Assembly: GCF_021602025.1 (NCBI RefSeq)
Contig: NZ_BQHW01000027.1
Location: 1-64,000 of the forward strand
Reading direction: 5' to 3'
DNA: 64,000 bases
Source of the DNA: Pseudomonas ceruminis
GTDB taxonomy: Bacteria; Pseudomonadota; Gammaproteobacteria; Pseudomonadales; Pseudomonadaceae
Shown here: piece after piece, positions 1 to 9,580 of the stretch
Numbering within the stretch: position 1 is the stretch's first letter
How the letters are laid out: every line of letters starts with the position of its first letter
Program-made: the position numbers and the translations under genes
The notes under the pieces: model-generated
What the model was told of the DNA's origin: nothing
Databases searched by the model: none
What the model saw: the letters and a program-made list of their open reading frames with translations, nothing else

Positions 1-34
1 CAAGCGGTTTACCGCGGGCAAGCCGGACTGCTGA
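1..34 (+). CDS. 3' end of a retropepsin-like (RimK/LysX-associated) protease family protein, partial
   Basis: Only the last eleven codons (ending KRFTAGKPDC, stop at 32-34) lie in the window; the gene begins upstream. The identity comes from the longer duplicated copy at 121-339, whose residues VDRSSFNYPLLVGAKAL fit the C-terminal part of the small 'ATP-dependent zinc protease'/retropepsin-like family (Pfam PF05618) often annotated in Pseudomonas. The stop is followed at once by a REP pair. The fold assignment is from memory of the family; nothing about catalysis is visible here. Confidence 0.6.
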   Translation, partial: KRFTAGKPDC

Positions 35-54
35 TTGATTCAACCTGTACCGGC

Positions 55-124
55 CCTTTCGCGGGGCAAGCCCGCTCCTACAAGCACTCCGCTGTACCTG
101 TGGGAGCGGGCTTGCCCCGCGAAG
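55..124. repeat. REP pair, first copy
   Basis: Two inverted REP units (TTCGCGGGGCAAGCCCGCTC and its near complement GAGCGGGCTTGCCCCGCGAA) are separated by about 20 bases. This is the 35-bp class of repetitive extragenic palindrome common in P. putida, typically found just after genes. Confidence 0.85.
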
Positions 125-339
125 ACGAAGAGGAAGAGGGCGATGCACCCGAGCTTTCGCGCAGGCCGGTGGTCGACCTTGAGCTTTGCCTGGGCGACGA
201 GAAGCGGACCGTGGAGGTAAACCTGGTCGACCGCAGCAGCTTCAACTATCCGTTGCTGGTGGGGGCCAAGGCCCTGCGCGAGTTCAAGGCTGCGGTGAAC
301 CCGGCCAAGCGGTTTACCGCGGGCAAGCCGGACTGCTGA
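121..339 (+). pseudogene. Duplicated 3' fragment of the same protease gene
   Basis: This stretch encodes an acidic run (EDEEEEGDAPEL), then VDRSSFNYPLLVG and the same C-terminus KRFTAGKPDC as the gene ending at 34. It is fused on its 5' side to the right half of a REP element, so it lacks a native start. A reading frame entering from the REP at 100 (GTG) runs through it, but the REP-encoded residues GAGLPRE make a real start unlikely. It is best read as the dead 3' end created by the tandem duplication described separately. Confidence 0.7.
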
Positions 340-359
340 TTGATTCAACCTGTACCGGC

Positions 360-429
360 CCTTTCGCGGGGCAAGCCCGCTCCTACAAGCACTCCGCTGT
401 ACCTGTGGGAGCGGGCTTGCCCCGCGAAG
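360..429. repeat. REP pair, second copy
   Basis: Identical to the REP pair at 55-124, carried over by the 305-bp duplication. It sits between the duplicated protease tail and the 3' end of the convergent gst gene and may help insulate the two transcripts. Confidence 0.85.
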
Positions 430-436
430 ACGCCCG

Positions 437-1060
437 TCAGGCCACCGGTGCTGTCGCAATCATCGAAGGTCGTTTGCTCACCTCGGCATACCACGCCGCC
501 AAGCCGGGCTGGTGCTCCCGCCAGCCGAAATCAGGCTGGCGCAAGTCCAGGTACCCCAGCGCGCAGGCCACACCGATCGCAGCCAGATCAAAGCCCGATA
601 TCAGCTCCGCCAGGTGCTCCTGCTCCAGGTTGGCCAGGCTGCGGCGTATCTTCCCGCTCTGGGCCGTGAGCCAGCCATCCCAGCGCTTGTCCTCAGGACG
701 CAGAAAGTGCTCATAGCGGCTCGACACGGACGCATCCATGATCGCATCGGCTTGCGACGCCAGGGTCATGCGCCGCCAACGCGCGGAACCTTCGCGCGGC
801 AGCAGCGGCAGGCCGACATGCTGCAGGTCCAGGTATTCGCAGATCACCCGGCTGTCGTGCAGCACGGTGCCGTCCGCCAGCCGCAGGGCTGGAATCTTGC
901 CAATGGGGTTGTCCTGGTTGAGCTGCTCGTCGCCGCTGACCGGGCTGATGTTCACAGGCTGCAGCGCGACCCGGTCGAGCTGGCCGGTTTCGTGGAGCAC
1001 CACCATCACCTTGCGCACAAAGGGCGACAGCGGCGAATGGAATAGCGTCATCGTGGTCAT
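437..1060 (-). CDS. Glutathione S-transferase family protein
   Basis: A 207-aa protein with an N-terminal thioredoxin-fold GST domain (about residues 4-80). Visible marks are HSPLSPFVRKV at the N-terminus, the cis-proline motif NPIGKIPAL and the glutathione-contacting Asp-Ser in LHDSRVI, followed by the all-helical C-terminal domain. It probably conjugates or reduces cytoplasmic electrophiles with glutathione; the substrate is unknown. Its start lies 3 bp after the msrA stop on the same strand, so the two are likely co-transcribed as an oxidative or detoxification unit. It converges on the REP-bounded duplication. Confidence 0.85.
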   Translation of the reverse strand: MTTMTLFHSPLSPFVRKVMVVLHETGQLDRVALQPVNISPVSGDEQLNQDNPIGKIPALRLADGTVLHDSRVICEYLDLQHVGLPLLPREGSARWRRMTLASQADAIMDASVSSRYEHFLRPEDKRWDGWLTAQSGKIRRSLANLEQEHLAELISGFDLAAIGVACALGYLDLRQPDFGWREHQPGLAAWYAEVSKRPSMIATAPVA

Positions 1061-1063
1061 GGA

Positions 1064-1732
<669 letters not shown>

Positions 1733-1771
1733 GGCCGTTCCTCTGTGTTTTTCAGTTGGATAGGTGTTGAG

Positions 1772-1846
1772 CCCTTCGCGGGGCAAGCCCGCTCCCACAG
1801 GATTGGTGTTCAGACGCGAACTTGTGGGAGCGGGCTCGCCCCGCGA
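1772..1846. repeat. REP pair upstream of msrA
   Basis: Inverted units at 1775-1800 and 1823-1846 of the GGGAGCGGGCT/GCCCCGCGA type, slightly diverged from the pair near the window start. It fills the interval between the msrA start and the end of the GGDEF/EAL gene on the same strand. Confidence 0.8.
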
Positions 1847-1890
1847 TGAGGCCCGAATGGGCTCTATAGTGCCCGAGCTTGCAGCCGCTG

Positions 1891-4581
1891 TCAGGCCATT
1901 GGACCGCGCGGGTAGCGCTTGAGTTTTTCCGCAAGCTCTCGCCCGGGAATCGGCCGGTCGAACAGGTAGCCCTGGCCCACATCACAGCGGTGCCGGCGCA
2001 GAAATGCCAGCTGCTCCGGCGTCTCGATTCCCTCGGCCACCACTTTGAGCTTGAGGTTGTGGGCCATGGCCACCACCGCCGAAGTGATCTCCATGTCGTC
2101 CTGGTTGTCCGGGATCTCGTTGATGAAGCTGCGGTCGATCTTGATGATATCGATGGGGAATTTTTTCAAGTAGCTCAACGACGAGTAACCGGTGCCGAAG
2201 TCATCCATGGCCAGGGTAAGCCCCAGGGCCTTGAGTTCGTCGAGCTGGCGGTGCGTGTCTTCGGTCGCCTCCAGCAACAGGCCTTCAGTCAGCTCCAGCT
2301 CCAGCAGGTGAGGGGGTAGCGCTTCTTCCTTGAGGATCGAGCCAATCGAAGCCACCAAGTCGGGGTCGGAAAACTGCTTGGGCGAAAGGTTGATGGCCAC
2401 GTGCAGGTTGCCCATGCCGGCTTCGCGCAGTTGCTGGCTCATGCGACAGGACTGGCGCACCACCCATTTGCCGATAGGGATGATCAGGCCGGTTTCCTCG
2501 GCCACGCTGATGAACTGGTCCGGGCGGATCATGCCGCGCTCGGGATGGTTCCAGCGCAGCAACGCTTCCAGCCCCAGCAACCGGCCACTGCGCAGGCACA
2601 GCTTGGGCTGGTAGAACACCTCCAGCTCGTTCTGGGTCAGGGCGCGGCGCAGGTTGTTCTCGACGAACAGCTTGTAGCTGGCTTCGGCGTTGAGCACCTC
2701 GGTGAACACCTGCACCTGGTGCTTGCCGTTGGCCTTGGCCTTGTGCAGCGCCAGGCCGGCGTTTTTCATCAGCGTGGTCGGGTCACTGCCATGCAGCGGC
2801 GCGCAGGCCAGCCCCACCGAAGCGGTGACGTTGATCAACTGGTTGTCGACGAACATCGGCTTGTCGAGGGTACGCAGCAATTGCAGGGCGACGCCCTGGC
2901 CGTCTTCCAGGCTGGTGTCGTCGAGCAGCACGGCAAATTCGTTGCTGGCAAAGCGGGCAAGTACGCCGCTGCTACTGAGGCTGTTGCGCAGGCGACGGGC
3001 CAGGCTCACCAGCAGTTTGTCGCCCGTCTGGTGGCCGAGGCTGTCGTTGATCCGCTTGAAGTTGTCGATGTCCACCAGCAGCAGGCAGATCGGGTTGTCG
3101 CCGTCGCGGGCGAAACGTTCGTCAAGGCTGCGGATGAACGCCGGACGGTTGCCCAGGTTGGTCAGGTTGTCGGTGTAGGCCAGGCGTTCGATGCGTTGCT
3201 GGGCCAGCTTGGTTTGCGTGACGTCTTCGTAGATACCGATGTAGTGGGTCAATTCACGGTTGTCGCCATACACCTTGGAAATCGACAGCTGCCCCCAATA
3301 GGGCTCGAGGTTCTTGCGCCGGCTCTTGAATTCACCTTGCCAGCTGTTGCCCATGGCCAGGCTCGACGGCGTGTCGAACAGCAGCTCGCTGAGGTTTTCC
3401 AGCGCTGGCAGCTCGGCCAGGTGATGGCCTTGGACCTCATCGGTGCTGTATTGGGTGATCGCGGTGAAGCTTGGGTTGACGTACTCCACCACGCCTTCGC
3501 GGTTGACCAGCAGAAACGCGCTGGCGCTCTGCTCTACGGCGCGCTGGAACAGGTGCAGCGCGCTGGCGGCGGTGCGCCGGTTGTGGTTGGTGATGACCTG
3601 GGCGAACTGGTCGGCCAGCTCGCCGGCAAAGGCGATTTCGTCCGATTGCCAGGCCCGTGGCTGGCCGGTCTGCTCCAGGCACAGCACGCCGATCACCTGA
3701 CCATCGACACGGATACTGGCATCGAGCATGGCGTTGTTGTCGCCATACAGGCTGGCCGCCAGTTCGCGGGTACGCGGGTCGTGGTTGGCGTTGTGCGCGT
3801 CGATGGCGCGGCTGGCGTGCAGCGCCTCGAGGTAATCGGGAAAGCGGCTGGCGTCGATGGGCTCGGGCAGACGATGCGCCTGCTCAAGTCGGAACCACGC
3901 GCTGATCGGCTCCAGGCGCTGGTCTTCCAGGTACCAGATGCTGGCGCAATCGACCTTGTAGATTTCGCAGGCGCTGCGGGTGATCAGCTGGGCGGCTTCG
4001 AGCAGTGAGTTCTCTGCACTGTAGCGTTGGCGGGCGAGGCGCAGGATCAGGTCCTGCTGGCCGCGCACGCGGTCCAGGTGTTCGAGCTGCTCCTGCTGGG
4101 CACGCTGGTTGAGCTGCAGGGCCAGTTGCAGGCGATTGTTGCGCGACTCAAGGTCGTTGGCGTCCAGCTCCCCTTCATCTTCGGCCTGGTGTTCGAGCAC
4201 CGTCAGAAAGCCGCGCAGCAGTTGGCGATTATGCTGTTTGTAGGCCTCACCGGCTTCGAGCAGGCACAGCGAACGCGGCTGGGCATGCAGGGTGTAACGT
4301 ACGCGGTAGTAACCACGCGTGGCCAGTTGCCGTTGGATTTCGTCGTGCAGTTTGTAGCGGGCCTCGGGTTCCATGAGGCTGGCATAGGGCGAGTCGACCA
4401 GCGCGCAAAGCTCGGCAGCGGGCAGGCCAAACTGGCGCTCGCAGGCCGGGTCCAGGTAGAGCATTGCCCAGGTGGCTTCGTTGAGCCTTTCGAAACGCAG
4501 CATACCCAGCCGCGAGGGCACGGGAAGCTGCGTGACGACCTCGGCCGCCACACGGCTGGCGGCATCGGGTTGGCTTTTCAT
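1891..4581 (-). CDS. PAS-GAF-PAS-GGDEF-EAL cyclic-di-GMP protein with degenerate GGDEF
   Basis: An 896-aa soluble signalling protein. Approximate order: N-terminal PAS (20-110), a helical linker (130-175), GAF (180-335), PAS (345-455, with [13 protein letters not shown]), GGDEF (465-630) and EAL (640-890). The cyclase signature is RFASNEF instead of GGDEF, so c-di-GMP synthesis is unlikely. The EAL domain keeps EALLRW, DDFGTG and the Lys-Asp segment IKIDRSF, as expected of an active phosphodiesterase. The likely role is hydrolysing c-di-GMP in response to signals sensed by PAS/GAF, with the GGDEF domain perhaps binding GTP as a regulator. No transmembrane segment is evident. It lies downstream of aceF on the same strand but past a terminator. 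Confidence 0.88.
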   Translation of the reverse strand: MKSQPDAASRVAAEVVTQLPVPSRLGMLRFERLNEATWAMLYLDPACERQFGLPAAELCALVDSPYASLMEPEARYKLHDEIQRQLATRGYYRVRYTLHAQPRSLCLLEAGEAYKQHNRQLLRGFLTVLEHQAEDEGELDANDLESRNNRLQLALQLNQRAQQEQLEHLDRVRGQQDLILRLARQRYSAENSLLEAAQLITRSACEIYKVDCASIWYLEDQRLEPISAWFRLEQAHRLPEPIDASRFPDYLEALHASRAIDAHNANHDPRTRELAASLYGDNNAMLDASIRVDGQVIGVLCLEQTGQPRAWQSDEIAFAGELADQFAQVITNHNRRTAASALHLFQRAVEQSASAFLLVNREGVVEYVNPSFTAITQYSTDEVQGHHLAELPALENLSELLFDTPSSLAMGNSWQGEFKSRRKNLEPYWGQLSISKVYGDNRELTHYIGIYEDVTQTKLAQQRIERLAYTDNLTNLGNRPAFIRSLDERFARDGDNPICLLLVDIDNFKRINDSLGHQTGDKLLVSLARRLRNSLSSSGVLARFASNEFAVLLDDTSLEDGQGVALQLLRTLDKPMFVDNQLINVTASVGLACAPLHGSDPTTLMKNAGLALHKAKANGKHQVQVFTEVLNAEASYKLFVENNLRRALTQNELEVFYQPKLCLRSGRLLGLEALLRWNHPERGMIRPDQFISVAEETGLIIPIGKWVVRQSCRMSQQLREAGMGNLHVAINLSPKQFSDPDLVASIGSILKEEALPPHLLELELTEGLLLEATEDTHRQLDELKALGLTLAMDDFGTGYSSLSYLKKFPIDIIKIDRSFINEIPDNQDDMEITSAVVAMAHNLKLKVVAEGIETPEQLAFLRRHRCDVGQGYLFDRPIPGRELAEKLKRYPRGPMA

Positions 4582-4906
4582 CGAGGACTCGCTTGAAGAG
4601 GGGGACGCGGCCTGGGCGGCGGCGCATCTGGCAAGGTTGCATCATGTCCCGAGGGCTGGCAAGCAGCCGTGTGGGCGTCATCTATATGTTTTCGGCTGCG
4701 GGGTTGGAAACTGTAGGTTGCTGCCGCTTTGAGGATGGTGTGCAGCCCAATCGGCGGCAATAGGGGCACTGCTTTTTCCGTGGGAGCCGCGTGCCGGCGA
4801 TGAGGCCCTCACAGGCAAAAAAAGCCCCGCCAAATGACGGGGTTGAGGTACGAGCGTGGCAGCTCGAAAAGGGTACCTGCCCCCCCGAAGGGAGGCAGGC
4901 TGCGTG
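4582..4906. other. Intergenic region between the EAL gene and aceF
   Basis: This 325-bp stretch holds the aceF terminator at 4817-4843, and a degenerate REP-like tract around 4780-4802 (CGTGGGAGCCGCGTGCCGGCGA). The rest must carry the promoter of the minus-strand EAL gene, but I see no convincing promoter or operator. No small gene is supported. Confidence 0.5.
4817..4843 (-). terminator. Intrinsic terminator of aceEF
   Basis: On the minus strand a CCCCG...CGGGG stem is followed by seven U residues (seven A at 4817-4823 on the plus strand). It lies 64 bp past the aceF stop. Confidence 0.85.
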
Positions 4907-6538
4907 TTACAGCAGCAGGGTGCGGATATCCGCCAGCACGTCGCCCAGGCGCTTGGTGAAGCGCGCGGCGGCGGCGCCGTTGATCACGCGGTGATCGTAG
5001 GACAGCGACAGCGGCAGCATCAGTTTCGGCTGGAAGGCCTTGCCATCCCAGACCGGTTGCATGGTCGCCTTGGACACACCAAGGATCGCCACTTCAGGCG
5101 CATTGACGATCGGCGTGAAACCGGTGCCGCCAATGTGGCCGAGGCTGGAGATGGTGAAGCAGGCGCCCTGCATGTCGTCGGCCGACAGCTTCTTGGTGCG
5201 TGCCTTTTCAGCCAGGGCCGCAGCTTCGCCAGCCAATTGCAGCAGGCTCTTCTGGTCGACGTTCTTGATCACAGGGACCAGCAGGCCGTCCGGGGTGTCC
5301 ACGGCAAAGCCGATGTGCACGTACTTCTTGCGGATGATGGCCTTGCCGCTGGGTGCCAGCGAGCTGTTGAAGTCCGGCAGTTCCTTGAGCAGGAAGGCGC
5401 AGGCCTTGAGCAGCAGCGGCAGCACGGTCAGCTTGACGCCAGCCTTCTCGGCCACGGCCTTCTGCGCCACGCGGAAGGCTTCCAGCTCGGTGATGTCGGC
5501 GGAGTCGAACTGGGTAACGTGCGGCACGTTCAGCCAGCTGCGGTGCAGGTTGGCAGCACCGACCTGCATCAGGCGGGTCAGGGCCACTTCTTCTACTTCG
5601 CCGAACTTGCTGAAGTCCACCGCCGGGATCGGCGGGATGCCAGCGCCGCCAGTCGCGCCGGCAGCTGCCGGTGCTTCCTTGGCCTTCTGCATGACCGACT
5701 TGACGTAGACCTGTACGTCTTCCTTGAGAATACGGCCGTGCGGGCCAGTCGCGGTGACCGCGCCCAGCTCGACACCGAATTCACGGGCCAGCTGACGCAC
5801 CGCCGGGCCTGCGTGAACCTTGGCGTTGCTGCCGGCAGCCGGTGCGCTAGCAACCGGAGCCGGGGCAGCAGCCGGAGCGGCAGCGGCAGGTGCAGCAGCC
5901 GGAGCAGCTTCAGCCTTGGCCGGTGCAGCCGCGGCCGGTGCTGGCGCCGCGGCCGGGGCGGCGCCGGCGACTTCCAGCTTGAGGATCAGGTCACCGGTGC
6001 CGACTTCGTCGTCCAGCTTGGCAATCACTTCCTTGACCACGCCAGCGGCGGGCGAAGGGATCTCCATGGAGGCCTTGTCGGACTCCAGGGTGATCAGCGA
6101 CTGGTCGGCTTCGACGGTGTCGCCGGCCTTGACCAGTACTTCGATGATCTTGGCCTTGCCCGACGAGCCGATATCCGGCACGTGGATGTCCTGCACGCTG
6201 GCCGCAGCAGGGGCGGCAGCCGGCGCTGGCTTTTCAGCGGCCGCTGCGGCAGGCGCCGGGGCCTCTGCCTTCTGTTCTGCGGCAGGCGCCTCGGACGCCG
6301 CAGCGCCCTCGGCTTCCAGGACCAGCAGCTCGTCGCCTTCTTTCAGGCGATCGCCCAGCTTGACCTTCAGTTCCTTGATGACGCCGGCCTTGGGAGCCGG
6401 GATTTCCATGGAGGCCTTGTCGGACTCCAGGGTCAGCAGGCTCTGGTCTGCCTCGATACGGTCACCGACCTTGACGAACAGCTCGATGATTTCACCTTCA
6501 CCGCTGCCGATGTCAGGTACGCGAATGAGTTCGCTCAC
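4907..6538 (-). CDS. aceF: Pyruvate dehydrogenase E2, dihydrolipoamide acetyltransferase
   Basis: The 543-aa E2 core of the pyruvate dehydrogenase complex transfers acetyl groups from lipoyl-Lys to CoA. It has two lipoyl domains (about 1-75 and 118-190), each with the modified Lys in ESDKASMEIP. Ala/Pro-rich linkers follow, then an E3/E1-binding domain (about 245-285, AVRQLAREFGVEL) and the catalytic domain (about 310-543). The active-site segment reads DHRVINGA, with Asn where many E2s have Asp; from memory the Azotobacter vinelandii enzyme has the same Asn. The gene starts 13 bp after aceE and is surely co-transcribed. Two lipoyl domains differ from the three of E. coli. Confidence 0.96.
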   Translation of the reverse strand: MSELIRVPDIGSGEGEIIELFVKVGDRIEADQSLLTLESDKASMEIPAPKAGVIKELKVKLGDRLKEGDELLVLEAEGAAASEAPAAEQKAEAPAPAAAAAEKPAPAAAPAAASVQDIHVPDIGSSGKAKIIEVLVKAGDTVEADQSLITLESDKASMEIPSPAAGVVKEVIAKLDDEVGTGDLILKLEVAGAAPAAAPAPAAAAPAKAEAAPAAAPAAAAPAAAPAPVASAPAAGSNAKVHAGPAVRQLAREFGVELGAVTATGPHGRILKEDVQVYVKSVMQKAKEAPAAAGATGGAGIPPIPAVDFSKFGEVEEVALTRLMQVGAANLHRSWLNVPHVTQFDSADITELEAFRVAQKAVAEKAGVKLTVLPLLLKACAFLLKELPDFNSSLAPSGKAIIRKKYVHIGFAVDTPDGLLVPVIKNVDQKSLLQLAGEAAALAEKARTKKLSADDMQGACFTISSLGHIGGTGFTPIVNAPEVAILGVSKATMQPVWDGKAFQPKLMLPLSLSYDHRVINGAAAARFTKRLGDVLADIRTLLL

Positions 6539-6551
6539 TTAAAAATACTCC

Positions 6552-9197
6552 TCAGCAGTCCAGTGGGTTGCGCTTGTCCGGATCGATGCCGAACTTGACG
6601 ATGGCGTCGGCCACCACCTTCGGTTCGATCTCGCCACGGTCAGCCAAGGCTTCCAGGGCAGCCAGCACCACGAAGTGACGGTCGACTTCGAAGAAGTGAC
6701 GCAGCTTCTTGCGGCTGTCGCTGCGACCGTAACCATCGGTACCCAGGACTTTGAACTCTTTGCTCGGTACCCACTGGCGAATCTGTTCGGCGAACAGCTT
6801 CATGTAGTCGGTAGAAGCGATGACCGGGCCTTTGCGGCCGGCCAGGCACTGCTCGACATACGTCTGCTGTGGCTTCTGGCCAGGCTTGAGGCGGTTGGCG
6901 CGTTCTACGGCCAGGCCGTCACGGCGCAGTTCGTTGAAGCTGGTGACGCTCCACACGTCGGCACCGACGTTGAACTCTTCACGCAGAATCTTCGCCGCTT
7001 CGCGAACTTCGCGCAGGATGGTGCCGGAGCCCATCAGCTGTACGTGGTGCGCGGCATCGCGGGTGTCTTCCTCGAGCAGGTACATGCCCTTGATGATGCC
7101 TTCCTCGACACCGGCCGGGATGGCTGGCTGCTGGTAGGACTCGTTCATCACGGTGATGTAGTAGAAGATGTCCTGCTGCTCTTCGGTCATCTTCTTCATG
7201 CCGTCCTGGATGATCACCGCCAGCTCGTAGCCGTAGGTCGGATCGTAGGTGCGGCAGTTCGGGATGGTGCCCGCCATCATGTGGCTGTGACCGTCTTCGT
7301 GCTGCAGGCCTTCACCGTTGAGGGTGGTACGGCCGGCGGTACCGCCGATCAGGAAGCCACGGGTACGGCTGTCGCCAGCGGCCCAGGCCAGGTCGCCGAT
7401 ACGCTGGAAGCCGAACATCGAGTAGAAGATGTAGAACGGCAGCATCGGCTGGTTGTGGCAGCTGTACGAGGTACCGGCAGCGATGAACGACGACATGGCG
7501 CCGGCTTCGTTGATGCCTTCCTCGAGGATCTGGCCCTTCTTGTCTTCGCGGTAGAACATCACCTGGTCTTTATCGACAGGCTCGTAGAGCTGGCCGACCG
7601 ACGAGTAGATGCCCAGCTGGCGGAACATGCCTTCCATACCGAAGGTACGGGCTTCGTCCGGGATGATCGGGACGATGCGCTGGCCGATTTCCTTGTCCTT
7701 GACCAGTTGCGCGAGGATACGCACGAAGGCCATGGTGGTGGAAATTTCACGGTCGCCCGAGCCGTCCAGGATCGCTTTCAGCGTTTCCAGTGGCGGGGTC
7801 GGCACGCTGAAGCTCTTGGCACGGCGCTGCGGCACGAAACCACCCAGGGCGGCGCGGCGCTCGGCCAGGTACTTAGCCTCGGCGGAACCTTCCTCAGGCT
7901 TGAAGAACGGCAGGTTCTCAAGCTCTGCATCCTTGACCGGGATGTCGAAGCGGTCACGGAAGTGACGCAGGCTGTCGACGTCGACCTTCTTGGTGTTGTG
8001 CGCGGTGTTCTTGGCTTCGCCGGCACCGGTACCGTAACCCTTGATGGTCTTGGCCAGGATGACGGTCGGCTGGTCTTTGTGGTTGACCGCCTGGTGGTAG
8101 GCCGCATAGACCTTGTACGGGTCGTGGCCACCACGGTTGAGCTTCCAGATTTCGTCATCGGACAGGTCTTCGACCATGGCCTTGAGCTCTGGGGTGTTGA
8201 AGAAGTGCTCACGCACGTAGGCGCCGTCTTTGGCCTTGTAGTTCTGGTACTCGCCGTCGATGACTTCGTCCATGCGGCGCTGCAGGGCACCGTTGGTGTC
8301 CTTGGCGAACAGTGGGTCCCAGAAGCGGCCCCAGACGACCTTGTTGACGTTCCAGCCACCGCCGCGGAATACGCCTTCGAGTTCCTGGATGATCTTGCCG
8401 TTGCCGCGAACCGGGCCGTCGAGGCGCTGCAGGTTGCAGTTGATGACGAAGATCAGGTTGTCCAGCTTCTCGCGGCCAGCCAGGGCGATTGCGCCCAGGG
8501 ATTCCGGCTCGTCGCACTCGCCGTCGCCCATGAAGCACCAGACCTTCTGCTTGCCGGCCGGGATGAAGCCGCGGGCTTCCAGGTACTTCATGAAGCGTGC
8601 CTGGTAGATCGCCTGGATCGGGCCCAGGCCCATCGAAACGGTCGGGAACTGCCAGAAGTCAGGCATCAACCACGGGTGCGGGTACGAAGACAGGCCGTTG
8701 CCGTCCACTTCCTGACGGAAGTTGTTCATCTGGTCTTCGTTGATGCGGCCTTCCATGAAGGCACGGGCGTAAACGCCTGGCGAAGCGTGGCCCTGGAAGA
8801 AGATCAGGTCGCCGCCGTGTTCTTCGGTCGGGGCCTGGAAGAAGTAGTTGAAGCCGATGTCATACAGGGTGGCACTGGAGGCGAAGCTGGAAATGTGGCC
8901 GCCCAGGTCCGAATCTTTCAGGTTGGTGCGCATCACCATGGCCAGCGCGTTCCAACGCACCATCGAGCGAATGCGGCGTTCCATGAACAGGTCGCCAGGC
9001 ATGCGTGCTTCGTGGGTGACAGGGATGGTATTGCGGTATGGCGTGGTGATCGCGTACGGCAGCTGGGAGCCACTGCGGGTGGCCAGCTCGCCCATGCGGG
9101 TCATCAGGTAATGAGCGCGGTCTTCGCCTTCTTTGTCGAGGACCGACTCCAGGGCATCCAGCCATTCCTGGGTTTCGATTGGATCGAGGTCTTGCAT
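6552..9197 (-). CDS. aceE: Pyruvate dehydrogenase E1, homodimeric type
   Basis: The 881-aa thiamine-diphosphate enzyme decarboxylates pyruvate and acetylates the E2 lipoyl groups. Its length matches the homodimeric E1 of gamma-proteobacteria (E. coli 887 aa). The ThDP/Mg-binding motif is GDGECDEPES followed about 20 residues later by VINCN. The N-terminal DPIETQEWLDALESVL is the E2-binding region typical of AceE. It is the first gene of aceE-aceF and is preceded by a 383-bp leader rich in palindromes, which suggests regulated transcription. Confidence 0.97.
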   Translation of the reverse strand: MQDLDPIETQEWLDALESVLDKEGEDRAHYLMTRMGELATRSGSQLPYAITTPYRNTIPVTHEARMPGDLFMERRIRSMVRWNALAMVMRTNLKDSDLGGHISSFASSATLYDIGFNYFFQAPTEEHGGDLIFFQGHASPGVYARAFMEGRINEDQMNNFRQEVDGNGLSSYPHPWLMPDFWQFPTVSMGLGPIQAIYQARFMKYLEARGFIPAGKQKVWCFMGDGECDEPESLGAIALAGREKLDNLIFVINCNLQRLDGPVRGNGKIIQELEGVFRGGGWNVNKVVWGRFWDPLFAKDTNGALQRRMDEVIDGEYQNYKAKDGAYVREHFFNTPELKAMVEDLSDDEIWKLNRGGHDPYKVYAAYHQAVNHKDQPTVILAKTIKGYGTGAGEAKNTAHNTKKVDVDSLRHFRDRFDIPVKDAELENLPFFKPEEGSAEAKYLAERRAALGGFVPQRRAKSFSVPTPPLETLKAILDGSGDREISTTMAFVRILAQLVKDKEIGQRIVPIIPDEARTFGMEGMFRQLGIYSSVGQLYEPVDKDQVMFYREDKKGQILEEGINEAGAMSSFIAAGTSYSCHNQPMLPFYIFYSMFGFQRIGDLAWAAGDSRTRGFLIGGTAGRTTLNGEGLQHEDGHSHMMAGTIPNCRTYDPTYGYELAVIIQDGMKKMTEEQQDIFYYITVMNESYQQPAIPAGVEEGIIKGMYLLEEDTRDAAHHVQLMGSGTILREVREAAKILREEFNVGADVWSVTSFNELRRDGLAVERANRLKPGQKPQQTYVEQCLAGRKGPVIASTDYMKLFAEQIRQWVPSKEFKVLGTDGYGRSDSRKKLRHFFEVDRHFVVLAALEALADRGEIEPKVVADAIVKFGIDPDKRNPLDC

Positions 9198-9305
9198 GGC
9201 TTGCTCCAGGGCGGAAAGGCCACCAGAATCGGGGGCCTGAGTTTGCGACTGGCCTTATGGGCAGACGTCGTGAATTCTTGGATTACCGGAGTGTGACCCG
9301 GCGGC

Positions 9306-9374
9306 GTGTAGTTTTACTACATTTGCTTTCGCATTTCATGCTTTTGCACGGTCGGGGTAGTAGTAAAACTACAC
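9306..9374. promoter_or_regulatory. Paired operator-like palindromes upstream of aceE
   Basis: GTGTAGTTTTACTAC (9306-9320) is the exact reverse complement of GTAGTAAAACTACAC (9360-9374). Each arm is itself a palindrome, GTAGT-N3-ACTAC, with centres 54 bp apart. The half-site-N3-half-site form resembles operators of GntR-family regulators such as PdhR, which controls pdh genes in enterobacteria, but the sequence is not the E. coli PdhR box. Two copies about five helical turns apart would suit looping or cooperative binding. Confidence 0.6.
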
Positions 9375-9377
9375 AAA

Positions 9378-9394
9378 TGCGACGTTTAGTCGCA
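9378..9394. promoter_or_regulatory. TGCGAC-N5-GTCGCA palindrome upstream of aceE
   Basis: A perfect 6-bp inverted repeat with a 5-bp spacer, 4 bp from the second GTAGT-N3-ACTAC site. It is a candidate binding site for a different dimeric regulator; no assignment is possible from sequence alone. Confidence 0.45.
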
Positions 9395-9580
9395 CCTTGG
9401 CTTGTGAGGAAAAACGTTCATGTTGGTTGGCGTTGTGTCGCGATCAGGTGATTCTTGATGTTTCTTGCCAATGATTCGTTTTTTTCAGCTATTTCCAACT
9501 TTTGTACGACAGTCCAACCGTGGTCCAGTTTCCTCGTGGCCGCTTTTTCCCCTCACTTTCACGCCGATCAAGGATAGACC

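Larger units (their letters stand above)
1..432. repeat. Tandem duplication, 305-bp period
   Basis: Positions 1-127 recur exactly at 306-432. The repeated unit contains the last part of the protease gene plus the downstream REP pair. The two copies diverge after the shared heptamer GAAGACG (121-127 and 426-432): the first continues into protease coding sequence, the second into the sequence beside gst. The heptamer is present both at the REP edge and inside the gene, so the junction has microhomology. The left end lies outside the window, so the full extent of the repeat is not visible. Confidence 0.85.
9198..9580. promoter_or_regulatory. Divergent aceE/glnE regulatory region
   Basis: This 383-bp gap separates the divergent genes aceE (minus) and glnE (plus). 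Its aceE-proximal half holds three palindromes at 9306-9320, 9360-9374 and 9378-9394, annotated separately. The glnE-proximal half (9400-9580) is AT-richer and has AAGGA just before the glnE ATG; I found no clear operator there. No small ORF is convincing. Confidence 0.6.

Noticed and set aside
100-339. A 79-aa ORF starting with GTG inside the REP
   Set aside because: Its N-terminus is REP-encoded (GAGLPRE) and the rest is the duplicated protease tail, so it is not an independent gene.
5820-6320. Repetitive GC-rich tract that could be read as a tandem repeat array
   Set aside because: It encodes the Ala/Pro linkers of the pyruvate dehydrogenase E2 protein; the repetitiveness comes from the amino-acid composition.
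4856-6598. A 580-aa open frame antisense to aceF
   Set aside because: It is the complement of the Ala/Pro-rich aceF linkers, with Arg/Ser/Gly runs typical of antisense translation.
6675-9296. An 873-aa open frame antisense to aceE
   Set aside because: It mirrors the aceE codon pattern, has low-complexity composition (V/A/H/D-rich) and no family features. It is a GC-rich shadow frame.
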